Under the pieces are notes generated by a model that was not told where the DNA came from, did no database searches, and saw nothing but the letters and a program-made list of their open reading frames with translations. From contig NZ_JAEPBH010000002.1 of assembly GCF_016632365.1 (NCBI RefSeq), positions 1-64,000 of the forward strand: 64,000 nt of DNA, given 5' to 3'. Source of the DNA: Tenebrionibacter intestinalis. GTDB taxonomy: Bacteria; Pseudomonadota; Gammaproteobacteria; Enterobacterales; Enterobacteriaceae. Position numbers and translations under genes: made by a program. Below are positions 21,027 through 33,640 of this stretch, in pieces; position 1 is the stretch's first letter; the number at the start of each line of letters is the position of its first letter.

Positions 21027-21985
21027 GTCGTAATCCAGCCTGCGCGCTGCTGCGCCACGCGTTCTGTGCTAAACACAAGCGTGGCGGCGGGTTTTACCAG
21101 CGTGTCGAAGCCTGCAGGCAGCGCCGCGTCGGTGGCCGGATACATCCAGTTACCGGTAGCGATGGTGTTCTGGAAATCGGGCGATAACATAAACTGCATA
21201 AACTGCTGCGCCAGCGCGGGCTGTTTGCTGTTTTTCAGGCGAGCCGCCACTTCCACCTGGAGGTAATGGCCTTCGCTAAAGTCTGCGGCCACGATATTGT
21301 CTTTATGCTCTTCAATAAGCGTATAGGCCGCAGAGGTGGTGTAACTTAAAACCAGGTCGCTTTCGCCTTTCATGAACAGCCCCCAGGCTTCGCTCCAGCC
21401 TTTGGTGACGGTAACGGTTTTCTTTGCCAACTGTTGCCACGCCTGCGGCGCTTTATCGCCGTAAACTTTCTGCATCCACAGCAGCAGGCCAAGCCCCGGC
21501 GTGCTGGTGCGCGGATCCTGATAAATTACGCGCCATTTCTGGTCGCTCTCAACCAGCTCTTTGAGGCTTTTCGGCGGGTTGCTGAGTTTATTTTTGTCAT
21601 AGATGAAGGCGAACCAGCCGTAGTCAAAAGGGATAAAGGTGTCGTTGCGCCAGCCGCCGGGGACGGTAAGCGCCGTGGTGTTAATATTTGCCGGTGCGAA
21701 CAGGCCGGTCTGAGCGGCGGCCTCAATCAGGTTGTTGTCCAGCCCTAATACAACGTCGGCTTTGCTGTTTTTACCTTCCATACGCAGGCGGTTAAGCAGT
21801 GAAACGCCATCTTCCAGCGCGACAAATTTCAGCTCGCAGCCGCACCGGGCTTCAAAGGCTTTTTTTACCGCCGGGCCGGGACCCCATTGAGCAGCGAAAG
21901 AATCATAGGTGTAAACGGTTAATTGCGGCCTGGCGAAGGCTGGCAGGGCAATCAGCGCCAGCAGGGGGAGGAGTTTTTTCAGCAC
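21002..21985 (-). CDS. thiB: Thiamine-binding periplasmic protein
   Basis: Periplasmic receptor that delivers thiamine and its phosphates to ThiPQ. I chose the GTG at 21985: GGAG lies 6 nt upstream, and the protein is then 327 aa, the same as E. coli ThiB, starting (M)LKKLLPLL with a signal peptide cleaved near AFA. A GTG four codons earlier lacks a Shine-Dalgarno sequence. Conserved segments include LTVYTYDSFAAQWGPGP, ADVVLGLDNNL, QDPRTSTPGLGLLLWMQ and VTKGWSEAWGLF. It is the first gene of thiBPQ, 53 nt after the riboswitch core. Confidence 0.97.
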   Translation of the reverse strand: MLKKLLPLLALIALPAFARPQLTVYTYDSFAAQWGPGPAVKKAFEARCGCELKFVALEDGVSLLNRLRMEGKNSKADVVLGLDNNLIEAAAQTGLFAPANINTTALTVPGGWRNDTFIPFDYGWFAFIYDKNKLSNPPKSLKELVESDQKWRVIYQDPRTSTPGLGLLLWMQKVYGDKAPQAWQQLAKKTVTVTKGWSEAWGLFMKGESDLVLSYTTSAAYTLIEEHKDNIVAADFSEGHYLQVEVAARLKNSKQPALAQQFMQFMLSPDFQNTIATGNWMYPATDAALPAGFDTLVKPAATLVFSTERVAQQRAGWITTWLNAVSR

Positions 21986-22038
21986 ATTGCGCTCCACGGC
22001 GATATAAAAAAAGAAGGCAAAGGCGACTGAGCAACGAC

Positions 22039-22120
22039 CTCAAATCCCTTCGCCGGTATTATCCGGATCAGGTTCGACGGGTATTATCTCAGCGCGCGTC
22101 ATGCGGCACCCCGTTGAGAA
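22039..22120 (-). promoter_or_regulatory. TPP riboswitch (thi box, SroA region)
   Basis: Read on the minus strand, this stretch holds the conserved thi-box elements in order: GGGGTGCC, CTGAGATAATACCC, GAACCTGATC and the closing half GGATAATACCGGCGAAGGGA. It sits just before thiB, so TPP is expected to repress thiBPQ. In E. coli the thiB leader also accumulates as the small RNA SroA. The Shine-Dalgarno of thiB lies about 45 nt downstream, so control may act on translation or termination. Confidence 0.95.
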
Positions 22121-22313
22121 CAGAGGTATTGTAGAGCGTTTAACCGTAAGGAGAAAGGTGTGTAGGTTCCGTTATGTCAAAGGGGCCGGTTTTTCTTCTG
22201 TGGCGGAGACGTTTTCTGCGGCGGCGTTCAATCGATAAGCAACCTGCCAAAGATAATCGCGTTTATGCGCTGCGGTCTGCCAGCGAAGGGGAGAGGCGCG
22301 CCGACTCCCCCCG

Positions 22314-23972
22314 CTATGGCTCAGGCGGGGCAAACCATGCCGATTTGAAATCAAACCACCCCAGCGTATTCATGCGCAGCCCCCGCATACTGCGCTGACC
22401 CTGGATCATCAGCCAGTGGTGGATAAGCGGCACAATCATTTGGTCGGCCAATAAGCGCTGGCACCATTCCGGCAGCGCCAGCTCTCCGGCGCGCCAGCTT
22501 TCGGCATCGTTTTGCCAGGCGCCGGGGATGCAGTGTTGCAGCAGCGGGATTTCGTAGAGATGTGCAAACAGCGAGAACGCCAGAGGCAGCGTAAAGTTGG
22601 CGCTGTTAAGCCAGACGTCGCTTACCGCGTCGCCACGGTGCCATTCGTCGTAATCTATCTCCTCAATAGTGAGCTTTACGCCCTGTTCCGCCAGCAGTTG
22701 CGCGAAGATGTCGCCAAGCACCCGGTGCTCTACGTGATCGCGGTAGTAAGCAAGCGTCAGGCTTTCCAGGCCGGCGGGCTTTTCCAGGCTTTGCGCCCGG
22801 TTTGCGTGGTGCCATCGCGGCAGCAGGCCGTTGGCGGGAAACCAGTAACGCTGGTAGCTTGCGCCGGCACGATAAATCACATTGACCGGAGAAAGTATTT
22901 GACTTAGCCAGCCGCGAAGCTGCGGGTTTCTGCCGCGCGGCGAGCGGGCGTCGAACAGCATGTAGTAGCAACCTTCTTCAAGACGGCTTTCTATCGCCGT
23001 TTCACTTTCACGGCTGCCTTCAAGCTGAACGCCAGGGCCGATATCGTCGTCTATTTCCGGCAGAACCCAGAAATTCACTTCGTCGATAAGCGCGCGGTAA
23101 CCGAAATAATCGTCAAAAGCATGGATGCGTAACTGGCTGCTGCTGTTGCGCACAACGGCATAAGGGCCTGTGCCTACCGGTTTGCTGGCAAAGTTGGGAA
23201 TAGTGCGCCACTCGCGAGGCAGGATCATGGCCGTAACGTTGCCCATTAACCACGGCAGCCAGCGATCGGGCTGGGTGAGGTGCAGATCCAGCGTCCAGTC
23301 GGTGGGGGAGTCTACACGTTCAATATGGGCATACAGCGGTAGGGTAATAATGCGTTGCAATGTGGCGATAACGTCGAGCATGTCCAGTTCGCGCCCGTGG
23401 TGAAAACGAATGCCCGGGCGCACAAAAAAGCGCCAGTGGCGTTCGCTCAACTGCTGCCAGTGGTGGGCCACGTCGGCTTCTGGTTCCCCATTTTCCTCAT
23501 TTATTCTCGTCAGGCCGCTAAAAATCTGGCGCGCGATGTGCGTTTCAGAGCGGCGTAGCGGCGAGCCGGGGAGCAGATTTTGTAACGGACGATAGTAGAG
23601 GACGCGTAGAATATGCCGCCCCTGGCGAAAGCTGCGCCCAAGTTGCGAAACGATCATCTGCCGCACAGCGTCTTTGTCGCCCACTAACTGCACCAGTTGA
23701 TCGATCCTGTCCTGTTCCAGCAGATCTTCGGCGCGTTCCTGTTGCAGCGTCAAACCGGTGTAGAGAAACTCCAGCCGCGAGCGCTTGCCGCGTCCGGCCT
23801 GCGCCTGCCAGTTGAGCCAGCCCTTTTCCTGCATAGCGTTAAGCAGTGTGCGCATGTGGCGACGCGAGCAGTTAAGCATTTCTGACAGCTCGTGAAGCGT
23901 GGTGCTCTGCGGCTGCCCGTTGCAGCACTGCCACAGGCGAATAAACTGTTGTTGCAGGCGATTAGATGGCAT
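22314..23972 (-). CDS. sgrR: Glucose-phosphate stress regulator SgrR
   Basis: Transcription factor that senses sugar-phosphate stress and activates the divergent sRNA gene sgrS. The 552 residues (E. coli 551) begin with a winged-helix DNA-binding domain ([24 protein letters not shown], about 29-52). The rest is a solute-binding-protein-like (SBP_bac_5) domain, with [23 protein letters not shown] near 205. The start is 59 nt from the likely sgrS start on the opposite strand, so the shared region also allows autoregulation. thiB lies downstream on the same strand, behind its own riboswitch. Confidence 0.96.
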   Translation of the reverse strand: MPSNRLQQQFIRLWQCCNGQPQSTTLHELSEMLNCSRRHMRTLLNAMQEKGWLNWQAQAGRGKRSRLEFLYTGLTLQQERAEDLLEQDRIDQLVQLVGDKDAVRQMIVSQLGRSFRQGRHILRVLYYRPLQNLLPGSPLRRSETHIARQIFSGLTRINEENGEPEADVAHHWQQLSERHWRFFVRPGIRFHHGRELDMLDVIATLQRIITLPLYAHIERVDSPTDWTLDLHLTQPDRWLPWLMGNVTAMILPREWRTIPNFASKPVGTGPYAVVRNSSSQLRIHAFDDYFGYRALIDEVNFWVLPEIDDDIGPGVQLEGSRESETAIESRLEEGCYYMLFDARSPRGRNPQLRGWLSQILSPVNVIYRAGASYQRYWFPANGLLPRWHHANRAQSLEKPAGLESLTLAYYRDHVEHRVLGDIFAQLLAEQGVKLTIEEIDYDEWHRGDAVSDVWLNSANFTLPLAFSLFAHLYEIPLLQHCIPGAWQNDAESWRAGELALPEWCQRLLADQMIVPLIHHWLMIQGQRSMRGLRMNTLGWFDFKSAWFAPPEP

Positions 23973-24030
23973 AAATGGGGAATTCCTGTGCCTGAAGTCA
24001 TCAATTTTTCTATCCCTGTATTATGCAACA

Positions 24031-24158
24031 ATCAACGACTGATGAAAGTGAAGGCGCGTAAATACTATCTCCATTTAGCGTGGCTGAAACAGACATCGTA
24101 TGTGACTGAGTATTGGTGCTTCTCACCCGCCAGCAGTAAATTACTGCTGGTTTTTTTC
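24031..24158 (+). ncRNA. sgrS: SgrS small RNA (short form)
   Basis: The 3' half is nearly identical to E. coli SgrS: the base-pairing segment GTATGTGACTGAGTATTGGTG (24099-24119), then TCACCCGCCAGCAG, and a terminator stem CCAGCAGTAAATTACTGCTGG (24131-24151) followed by seven T. This region pairs with ptsG mRNA and blocks glucose uptake under sugar-phosphate stress, with Hfq. The 5' end is inferred from a TATTAT box at 24019-24024 with a poor -35, as expected for an SgrR-activated promoter. The RNA would be about 128 nt against 227 in E. coli. The upstream part that encodes SgrT there is too short here, and I see no convincing sgrT. Confidence 0.92.
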
Positions 24159-24356
24159 GTCATGCCCGGCGCGCCGTGCGTTTTGGTTAACGCGTTATGC
24201 GCCGTCATTTGGCTAAGTCGCTTTACCGTTGCTGATAATGCCCGGCGTCGTCTGCGGGGCGCTACGGGCGTAATGAACAGGGTAATTTGCGGCTGGCGGC
24301 GCGCAGGAAGAAGGTTTAAAGCCCCCTCCTCTGCAGGCTGAGAGGAGAGAAGGCGT

Positions 24357-24962
24357 TTAATGCATAAAGGAAGGTTGATTTTGTTCGTAGGCCGCAATGG
24401 CGTCTTCATGCTGTAACGTCAGGCCAATGCTGTCCAGCCCGTTCATCATGCAGTGCCGGCGGAAGGCATCAATGCTGAAGCTATAGCTTTTCTCGCCGGC
24501 CTGCACCGTTTGCGACGCCAGATCCACGACAAGGCGGAAGCCGGGCCTGGTCTGCGCCAGCTTAAACAGTTCGTCCACTTCCGCTTCGCTTAGCGTGACC
24601 GGCAGCAGTTGGTTGTTAAAGCTGTTGCCGTAGAAGATATCCGCGAAGCCCGGCGCGATAACGACCTTAAAGCCGTAATCCGTCAGCGCCCACGGCGCGT
24701 GCTCGCGCGAGGAGCCGCAGCCGAAGTTTTCCCGCGCCAGCAGGATGGAGGCGCCTTTGTATTGCGGGAGGTTAAGTACAAATTCCGGATTCGGTTGTTC
24801 GCCTTTATCATCCAGAAAGCGCCAGTCATGGAACAGGTGCGCGCCAAAGCCGGTGCGCGTGACCTTCTGCAAAAACTGCTTTGGGATAATGGCGTCGGTA
24901 TCGACGTTTGCGGCATCCAGCGGGACAACCAGGCCGGTGTGCTGAATAAATTTTTCTGCCAT
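24357..24962 (-). CDS. leuD: 3-isopropylmalate dehydratase, small subunit
   Basis: Small subunit of isopropylmalate isomerase, the second step specific to leucine synthesis. It provides the mobile aconitase swivel domain. The 201 residues match E. coli LeuD. Landmarks are [20 protein letters not shown] near the N-terminus and the active-site segment [20 protein letters not shown] (about 71-90). It follows leuC after 10 nt. A 7-bp stem (CTCCTCT/AGAGGAG, 24326-24347) just past the stop could end the operon. E. coli has setA downstream of here; it is missing. Confidence 0.97.
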   Translation of the reverse strand: MAEKFIQHTGLVVPLDAANVDTDAIIPKQFLQKVTRTGFGAHLFHDWRFLDDKGEQPNPEFVLNLPQYKGASILLARENFGCGSSREHAPWALTDYGFKVVIAPGFADIFYGNSFNNQLLPVTLSEAEVDELFKLAQTRPGFRLVVDLASQTVQAGEKSYSFSIDAFRRHCMMNGLDSIGLTLQHEDAIAAYEQNQPSFMH

Positions 24963-24972
24963 GAGGCGCTCC

Positions 24973-26373
24973 TTATTTTATGTCGCGGATGTCGGTAAAA
25001 CGGCCGGTGACTGCCGCCGCCGCCGCCATCGCCGGGCTAACCAGGTGGGTGCGCCCACCGCGCCCCTGGCGGCCTTCGAAGTTGCGGTTGCTGGTGGAGG
25101 CGCAGCGTTCACCGGGATTGAGGCGATCGTTGTTCATCGCAAGACACATAGAGCAGCCAGGCAAGCGCCATTCAAATCCGGCGTCGATAAAAATTTTATC
25201 CAGGCCTTCTTCTTCAGCCTGCGCTTTTACCGGGCCTGAGCCTGGTACAACCATTGCCAGCACGCCCGGCGCCACTTTGCGGCCTCGGGCGATGGCGGCG
25301 GCGGCGCGCAGATCTTCAATGCGTGAATTGGTACAGGAGCCGATGAATACTTTATCAATAGCAACATCCTGCAGTGAGACGCCTGCTTCAAGGCCCATAT
25401 AAGCCAGCGCTTTTTCTGCCGAAGCGCGCTCAACCGGGTCGCTAAATGATGCCGGATGCGGTACGCGGTCGGTAACGGAAATGACCTGCCCGGGATTAGT
25501 GCCCCAGGTGACCTGCGGAGCGATATCTTCGGCGCGTAAGCGCACAACCGTATCAAAGGTTGCGCCCTCGTCGGTTTTTAATGTTTTCCAGTAAGCGACG
25601 GCATCGTCCCACGCCTGGCCCTTCGGGGCGTGACGGCGGCCTTTCACGTAGTTAAACGTGGTATCGTCCGGCGCCACCAGGCCCGCTTTTGCGCCCATCT
25701 CAATAGCCATGTTGCATAACGTCATGCGGCCTTCCATGCTCAACGCTTCAATTGCCGGACCGCAGAATTCAACCACGTGGCCCGTGCCGCCGGCGCTGCC
25801 GGTTTTACCGATAATGGCCAGTACGATGTCTTTAGCGGTGATCCCTGGCGCCGCTGTTCCCGTCACTTCAATTTTCATGGTTCTGGCGCGTCCCTGCTTC
25901 AGGGTTTGGGTCGCCAACACATGCTCAACTTCAGAGGTGCCGATGCCGAAAGCCAGCGCGCCGAACGCGCCGTGGGTCGCCGTGTGGGAGTCACCACAGA
26001 CGATGGTCATGCCCGGCAGCGTAATGCCCTGCTCCGGCCCCATGACGTGTACGATGCCCTGCCAGGGGTGATTGAGATCGTAGAGTTCAACGCCGAATTC
26101 TTTGCAGTTCCTCATCAGTTCCTGCATCTGGATGCGCGCCATTTCGCCGCAGGCGTTGATATCTTTGGTTTGCGTGGAGACGTTGTGATCCATTGTCGCG
26201 AAGGTCTTGCCTGGCTGGCGCAGCCGGCGCCCGTGGGCGCGCAGGCCGTCAAACGCCTGCGGCGAGGTAACTTCATGCACCAGATGGCGATCGATGTACA
26301 ACAGCGGCGTTTCATTCTCCGCCTCGTAGACTACGTGGGCGTCAAATAATTTTTGATATAATGTCTTCGCCAT
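24973..26373 (-). CDS. leuC: 3-isopropylmalate dehydratase, large subunit
   Basis: Large, 4Fe-4S-containing subunit of isopropylmalate isomerase; with LeuD it converts 2- to 3-isopropylmalate. The 466 residues equal E. coli LeuC. Cluster-binding cysteines are visible in FIGSCTNSR (about 345-353) and [10 protein letters not shown] (about 405-414). [19 protein letters not shown] (about 128-146) is an aconitase-family signature. It lies between leuB (2 nt gap) and leuD. Confidence 0.98.
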   Translation of the reverse strand: MAKTLYQKLFDAHVVYEAENETPLLYIDRHLVHEVTSPQAFDGLRAHGRRLRQPGKTFATMDHNVSTQTKDINACGEMARIQMQELMRNCKEFGVELYDLNHPWQGIVHVMGPEQGITLPGMTIVCGDSHTATHGAFGALAFGIGTSEVEHVLATQTLKQGRARTMKIEVTGTAAPGITAKDIVLAIIGKTGSAGGTGHVVEFCGPAIEALSMEGRMTLCNMAIEMGAKAGLVAPDDTTFNYVKGRRHAPKGQAWDDAVAYWKTLKTDEGATFDTVVRLRAEDIAPQVTWGTNPGQVISVTDRVPHPASFSDPVERASAEKALAYMGLEAGVSLQDVAIDKVFIGSCTNSRIEDLRAAAAIARGRKVAPGVLAMVVPGSGPVKAQAEEEGLDKIFIDAGFEWRLPGCSMCLAMNNDRLNPGERCASTSNRNFEGRQGRGGRTHLVSPAMAAAAAVTGRFTDIRDIK

Positions 26374-26375
26374 GA

Positions 26376-29037
<2,662 letters not shown>

Positions 29038-29080
29038 GGTTTGGGTCCTTGTTCTGCTTAAGCGCCCTGCATCGAGCATA

Positions 29081-29109
29081 AAAAAACCCGCGCAGCGGCG
29101 CGGGTTTTT
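29081..29109 (-). terminator. leu operon attenuator
   Basis: On the minus strand, AAAAACCCGCGCCGCTGCGCGGGTTTTTTT forms a GC-rich hairpin followed by a run of T. It lies between the leader peptide gene and leuA, the classical transcription-attenuation position: when leucyl-tRNA is plentiful the leader is translated through and this terminator forms. The upstream leader sequence can form the alternative anti-terminator. Confidence 0.9.
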
Positions 29110-29128
29110 ATCATTCCGGAAGGCGTTC

Positions 29129-29215
29129 TCAACGTTCGGCTTTGCCCACCAGACTACCGCGCACAGTAAAGGCGTTTAGTAGTAGTAGGCCAGCCAGGCG
29201 AACAATATTGAACAT
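29129..29215 (-). CDS. leuL: leu operon leader peptide
   Basis: A 28-codon reading frame starting ATG at 29215 and ending TGA at 29129-29131. The product reads [20 protein letters not shown] and then eight more residues. Four consecutive leucine codons, all the rare CTA, are the leucine sensor: ribosome stalling there prevents the attenuator from forming. E. coli LeuL (also 28 aa) has the same IVR and four-leucine core. It precedes the attenuator and leuA. Confidence 0.93.
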   Translation of the reverse strand: MFNIVRLAGLLLLNAFTVRGSLVGKAER

Positions 29216-29251
29216 GAGAAAACCTCGAATCAAACTCAGCGATAACACTAG

Positions 29252-29280
29252 TGGTACTTGAATTCCCCGTGTCCTGTCAA
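29252..29280 (-). promoter_or_regulatory. leuLABCD promoter
   Basis: A perfect -35 hexamer TTGACA (minus strand, 29275-29280) lies 60 nt upstream of the leuL start. A consensus -10 is not clear; GTACCA (29252-29257, spacing 17) or nearby hexamers are candidates. Position and -35 agree with the E. coli leu promoter. Confidence 0.65.
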
Positions 29281-29778
29281 CCTCTTTATAAAAACTTACG
29301 GTCCGGCAGCGTCTGCGAAAGGAAATTTAATCTCGATGAAAATACCGTATAACGGGAGAATAATAGCGTGACTTACTGTTTATGATGTTTATCACATTTT
29401 TTATTGTCGTAATAAACGCATATCTGCGTTTATTAGCAATAGCGAAGCGGGTGTTGGCGGGGCGGGCAATATTTAAGCAGGTTGCATTTTCCTGTTAGCA
29501 GAATAACTATTTATTTGTATTATGTGGCGCAGGACAATATTTATAAGCTGAATGAATTGTACACGTAAGAAATTTATGCTCTTATCGCATTGCGCTTCTG
29601 TGCGGCAACGTTACAGCAAAGCGGTAAGTAACGCCCTAACGAACATATGGCACGGCAATATACTTTATAACAAGGCCTCAGGCCTAATACGCCAGTCAGT
29701 TTTTGTTTATGTAATTATGCGTGTGGCAACGTTTTACCATATTAAAAGGAATGGCAGCTTAAGGTAAGTGGGGAACCT
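29281..29778. other. AT-rich leu-leuO intergenic region
   Basis: About 500 nt between the leu promoter and leuO. No gene is supported; a 71-codon open frame in it has no recognisable product. The region is clearly more AT-rich than its surroundings (for example 29330-29560). In E. coli and Salmonella the same interval holds H-NS nucleation and LeuO-binding sites that silence or relieve leuO, so this is probably a silencer and relay region. leuO has GTGGGGAACCT just before its ATG. Confidence 0.6.
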
Positions 29779-30723
29779 ATGTCTGACAATCAACCAGACG
29801 TTTTGGATGTTGCCGGGGGATTAAAATCGCACTTGCGAGCGGTGGATCTTAACCTTTTAACTGTGTTTGACGCGGTGATGCAACTGCAAAATATCACGCG
29901 CGCAGCGCAGATGCTGGGAATGTCTCAACCAGCCGTGAGCAATGCTATTGCCCGCCTGAAGGTCATATTTGAAGATGAACTGTTTGTCCGTTTTGGGCGC
30001 GGAATACAGCCTACGCCGCGGGCGTGGCGCTTGTTTGAATCAACGCGCCAGGCGCTGCAGCTCATACAGAATGAATTGCCGGCTGCCACTTTCCAGCCCC
30101 AGACCAGCGAACGCGTATTTCATCTTTGTATTTGTAGCCCGCTTGTTAATTTGCTGATGTCGATTATTTATAATTCTGTAAAGAATGTTGCGCCTAATAT
30201 ACATTTACAGTTTACCACTTCATTCAATCAAAATATTGAACAGCAGATACGCCAGCAGGAGGCGGGTTTTGTTATTTCCTATGATGAGCTTTCGGGCGCA
30301 GAGTTTACCTATGTTCCGCTGTTTTATGATGAAATGGCGTTGATTGTTGGGAATTCTCATCCAAGGCTGAATAATCTTAATCGTGAGCGTGATATTTATA
30401 AAGAGCAGCATGCCGTTGTGTCTTTGGATCGCTTCGCTTCATTTAGCGCTCCCTGGTATGACACGCCGGAAAAACGCAGCGTCGCCGCCTATGAAGGTAT
30501 GGCGATGACCAGTGTATTAAATGTGGTTTCACAGACTAATCTTGTTGCGATTGCGCCGCGTTGGCTCGGGGAGGAATTTGCGCTAAGCCTCGATCTTACC
30601 GTATTGCCGCTACCGCTAAAACTGGCGCATCGACGTAGTTATTTATGCTGGCATGCAGCGGCAGGACGCGATAAGGGGCACCGCTGGATGCAGGAAATGC
30701 TCATCAGCGCCTGCCGCCGTTAA
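29779..30723 (+). CDS. leuO: LysR-type global regulator LeuO
   Basis: LysR-family regulator that antagonises H-NS at many silenced loci, including cas genes in E. coli. The 314 residues equal the E. coli length. The N-terminal helix-turn-helix reads [25 protein letters not shown] (about 37-61) after the typical LeuO segment [14 protein letters not shown]. The effector domain ends [15 protein letters not shown]. It is divergent from leuABCD. Codon use and base composition are more AT-rich than in neighbouring genes, especially over 30100-30400, usual for an H-NS-covered gene. A link to the CRISPR system on this chromosome is possible but inferred. Confidence 0.96.
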   Translation: MSDNQPDVLDVAGGLKSHLRAVDLNLLTVFDAVMQLQNITRAAQMLGMSQPAVSNAIARLKVIFEDELFVRFGRGIQPTPRAWRLFESTRQALQLIQNELPAATFQPQTSERVFHLCICSPLVNLLMSIIYNSVKNVAPNIHLQFTTSFNQNIEQQIRQQEAGFVISYDELSGAEFTYVPLFYDEMALIVGNSHPRLNNLNRERDIYKEQHAVVSLDRFASFSAPWYDTPEKRSVAAYEGMAMTSVLNVVSQTNLVAIAPRWLGEEFALSLDLTVLPLPLKLAHRRSYLCWHAAAGRDKGHRWMQEMLISACRR

Positions 30724-31081
30724 CATTAACGCAGGATAATTACCTGCTATATGCCTTTTATTGTGAACGATTATGCTGTCGCTAAGTGTGTATTTCGCTA
30801 TGTCGTAATAAATATCATGAATATTTATATATCGTGCTGATTTTTCCTTATTTTATGGAATTAAAATTCATAAAATTTGCTTGATGTCGGGTTATTACCT
30901 GGCGGAAAGGGGGATGACGGGCCATCAACCGCCATAAATGGTGTGTATGAGGCCGACACAGCGCATTGCCTGCCTCATTTTCAGCGGTTATGTTAGGGGG
31001 ACAAACGGGCTGGCGCGGGGCCAAGCCGGACGGCGTACAGAGTCTCTGTCGCCAGTCAATAACAGAGCCTGGAGGCAAAGC
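30724..31081 (+). promoter_or_regulatory. ilvIH upstream regulatory region
   Basis: 358 nt without a supported gene. The first part (30724-30890) is very AT-rich with many A and T tracts. In E. coli this interval holds several Lrp sites that activate ilvIH, and I infer the same here without defining single sites. The later part (30940-31081) is GC-rich leader. An inverted repeat GCAGG...CCTGC (30731-30747) may end leuO transcription. Confidence 0.5.
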
Positions 31082-32806
31082 ATGGAGATGTTGTCAGGAG
31101 CCGAGATGGTCGTGCGATCTCTCATTGATCAGGGCGTGAAGCAAATATTTGGCTACCCGGGGGGCGCGGTGCTGGATATTTACGATGCGCTACATACCAT
31201 TGGCGGTATCGATCATGTGCTGGTTCGTCATGAACAGGCGGCGGTACATATGGCAGATGGGCTTGCGCGTGCGACCGGCGAAGTGGGGGTCGTACTGGTG
31301 ACGTCCGGCCCGGGCGCGACCAACGCCATTACCGGCATTGCCACGGCGTATATGGACTCTATCCCGCTGGTGGTGCTGTCCGGCCAGGTCGCCACATCGC
31401 TGATTGGCTATGATGCATTCCAGGAGTGCGATATGGTGGGAATTTCCCGCCCTGTGGTGAAGCATAGCTTTCTTGTCAAACAAACAGAAGATATCCCCAC
31501 CGTACTGAAAAAGGCTTTCTGGCTGGCTGCAAGCGGCCGCCCCGGTCCTGTTGTGGTGGATCTGCCGAAAGATATCCTCAATCCGGCCAATAAATTGCCT
31601 TATCTGTGGCCGCAAACCGTCAGTATGCGCTCTTATAACCCGACGACGCAGGGCCATAAAGGGCAGATTAAACGCGCGCTGCATACGCTGGCGGCGGCAA
31701 AAAAACCGCTTATGTACGTAGGCGGCGGGGCGATAAGCGCGGGTTGCCACAATGAGTTGAAAACGCTGGCAGAACGCCTGAATGCGCCGGTTGTTTCGTC
31801 GCTTATGGGGCTTGGCGCGTTTCCCGGTACGCATAAACAGGCGCTTGGCATGCTGGGGATGCATGGAACTTACGAAGCGAATATGGCAATGCATAACGCC
31901 GATGTGATTTTTGCGATCGGCGTTCGCTTTGATGACCGCACGACCAATAATCTGGCGAAGTATTGCCCGAATGCGACGGTGCTGCATATTGATGTCGATC
32001 CCGCCTCTATTTCCAAAACCGTTACCGCCGATGTGCCTATCGTCGGCGATGCCCGTCAGGTACTGCAACAGATGCTGGAGCTGCTTGAACTGGAAGCGCA
32101 GACGCAGCCTGCAGATGATATCTGCGACTGGTGGCGGCATATTGAACAGTGGCGTGCGCGCAATTGTCTTAAATTTGAACGCAATAGTGGAACGATTAAG
32201 CCCCAGGCGGCTATTGAGACGCTTTATCGTCTGACCGGCGGCGATGCCTATGTCACTTCCGACGTGGGTCAGCATCAAATGTTCGCGGCGCTGCATTATG
32301 CATTTGATAAGCCGCGCCGTTGGATTAACTCGGGCGGGCTTGGCACTATGGGCTTTGGTTTGCCCGCAGCGCTTGGGGTCAAGCTGGCGCTGCCGGACGA
32401 GATGGTCGTGTGCGTAACGGGCGACGGCAGTATCCAGATGAATATTCAGGAGTTATCTACCGCGCTGCAGTATGGGCTGCCTGTGCTGGTGCTTAATCTC
32501 AACAACCGCTATCTCGGCATGGTAAAGCAGTGGCAGGATATGATCTATTCAGGACGCCATTCCCAGTCTTACATGGAGTCGCTGCCGGACTTTGTACGCC
32601 TGGCGCAGGCCTATGGGCATGTAGGCATTAATATCGCTAAACCGCAGGAGCTGGAAAGCAAGCTCAGTGAAGCGCTGGAGCAGGTTCGCGCCGGGCGGCT
32701 GGTTTTTGTGGATGTAACCGTGGATGGTACGGAACATGTCTACCCCATGCAGGTACGCGGCGGGGGAATGGATGAAATGTGGCTGAGCAAAACGGAGAGA
32801 ACCTGA
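31082..32806 (+). CDS. ilvI: Acetolactate synthase III, large subunit
   Basis: TPP-, FAD- and Mg2+-dependent catalytic subunit of the valine-sensitive isozyme III, first common step of branched-chain amino acid synthesis. The start [14 protein letters not shown] at 31082 was chosen (574 aa, as E. coli). An open upstream extension of 48 codons has no family counterpart, and GGAGG lies just before the ATG. Landmarks are the catalytic glutamate in [13 protein letters not shown] (about 45-57) and the TPP motif [20 protein letters not shown] (about 443-462). ilvH follows after 2 nt. Confidence 0.98.
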   Translation: MEMLSGAEMVVRSLIDQGVKQIFGYPGGAVLDIYDALHTIGGIDHVLVRHEQAAVHMADGLARATGEVGVVLVTSGPGATNAITGIATAYMDSIPLVVLSGQVATSLIGYDAFQECDMVGISRPVVKHSFLVKQTEDIPTVLKKAFWLAASGRPGPVVVDLPKDILNPANKLPYLWPQTVSMRSYNPTTQGHKGQIKRALHTLAAAKKPLMYVGGGAISAGCHNELKTLAERLNAPVVSSLMGLGAFPGTHKQALGMLGMHGTYEANMAMHNADVIFAIGVRFDDRTTNNLAKYCPNATVLHIDVDPASISKTVTADVPIVGDARQVLQQMLELLELEAQTQPADDICDWWRHIEQWRARNCLKFERNSGTIKPQAAIETLYRLTGGDAYVTSDVGQHQMFAALHYAFDKPRRWINSGGLGTMGFGLPAALGVKLALPDEMVVCVTGDGSIQMNIQELSTALQYGLPVLVLNLNNRYLGMVKQWQDMIYSGRHSQSYMESLPDFVRLAQAYGHVGINIAKPQELESKLSEALEQVRAGRLVFVDVTVDGTEHVYPMQVRGGGMDEMWLSKTERT

Positions 32807-32808
32807 TT

Positions 32809-33300
32809 ATGCGCCGGATATTATCTGTCTTACTGGAAAATGAATCAGGCGCGCTGTCGCGCGTGGTGGGCCTGTTCTCCCAGCGTGGTTACAATATTGA
32901 AAGCCTGACGGTTGCGCCAACTGAGGACCCCACGCTCTCGCGTATGACCATTCAAACTGTGGGCGATGAGAAAACGATTGAGCAGATAGAAAAGCAACTG
33001 CACAAACTGGTGGATGTTTTACGGGTGAGCGAGCTTGGCCAGGGGGCGTACGTTGAGCGTGAAATCATGCTGGTGAAGGTGCAGGTCAGCGGCTATGGCC
33101 GCGAAGAGGTAAAACGTAGCGTGGAAATATTCCGTGGGCAGATAATCGACGTTACGCCCAGCCATTACACTGTTCAGCTTGCCGGTACCAGCGAAAAACT
33201 GGACGCCTTCCTTACTGCGATCCGCGATGTGGCAAAAATCGTTGAAGCGGCGCGCTCTGGCGTTGTTGGCCTTGCGCGAGGCGATAAAATCATGCGCTAG
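32809..33300 (+). CDS. ilvH: Acetolactate synthase III, regulatory subunit
   Basis: Small subunit that stabilises and activates IlvI and confers valine feedback inhibition. The start [21 protein letters not shown] at 32809 lies 2 nt after the ilvI stop; 163 aa, the E. coli length. The N-terminal ACT domain (about 4-78) contains the valine-site segment [23 protein letters not shown]. The C-terminal domain follows. An upstream in-frame start inside ilvI was rejected. Confidence 0.98.
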   Translation: MRRILSVLLENESGALSRVVGLFSQRGYNIESLTVAPTEDPTLSRMTIQTVGDEKTIEQIEKQLHKLVDVLRVSELGQGAYVEREIMLVKVQVSGYGREEVKRSVEIFRGQIIDVTPSHYTVQLAGTSEKLDAFLTAIRDVAKIVEAARSGVVGLARGDKIMR

Positions 33301-33321
33301 CGCAGCATTTGCGCCAGCCCA

Positions 33322-33511
33322 CAGGCCCGGCAATAGCGCCGGGCTGAGGCTGTCGGCAAACGCCGATACGCGCGGCTTTGGTCAGAAAAGGGAATAAATT
33401 TGTGAAATCAACGCGTTGATTTGTATCCGATAGCGATAAGGAAGATAAAATCCCGTTCCTGTCCCCCCCCCTGCCATCACCCCAGGCCCGGCAATAATGC
33501 CGGTTTTTTTT
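33322..33511 (+). repeat. Divergent repeat element with duplicated terminator arms
   Basis: The 14-mer CAGGCCCGGCAATA occurs twice in direct orientation 161 nt apart (33322-33335 and 33483-33496). Each begins a hairpin: GCCCGGC/GCCGGGC at 33325-33344, and CCGGC/GCCGG at 33488-33503, the latter followed by eight T (33504-33511) as a good intrinsic terminator for ilvIH. Between them is a perfect 18-bp palindrome AAATCAACGCGTTGATTT (33405-33422), the HP2 type of the other elements. The other internal hairpins are not clear. A run of nine C (33463-33471) lies inside. The spacing and arm duplication match the family. Confidence 0.7.
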
Positions 33512-33640
33512 GGAAACGTGGAGCGGTAGATTTGAAAGCGGTTGCTCTGCCCATTATTCTGCGTTTAGATTGTTAAAAGTTATAACCTGTATTTTTACAT
33601 GGTTAAGGTTACCGTATATCAGATTCTGGAAGAGGCACCT

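Noticed and set aside
24042-24341. An open frame starting MKVKARKYYLHLAWLKQ inside sgrS, considered as SgrT
   Set aside because: It does not align convincingly with SgrT beyond a few aromatic residues, and it runs through the SgrS terminator; the RNA reading is better supported.
29552-29767. A 71-codon frame upstream of leuO
   Set aside because: AT-rich regulatory DNA; no recognisable product and rare codon use.
30938-31081. In-frame upstream extension of ilvI by 48 codons
   Set aside because: The family starts at MEMLSGAEM with GGAGG just before it; the extension has no counterpart.
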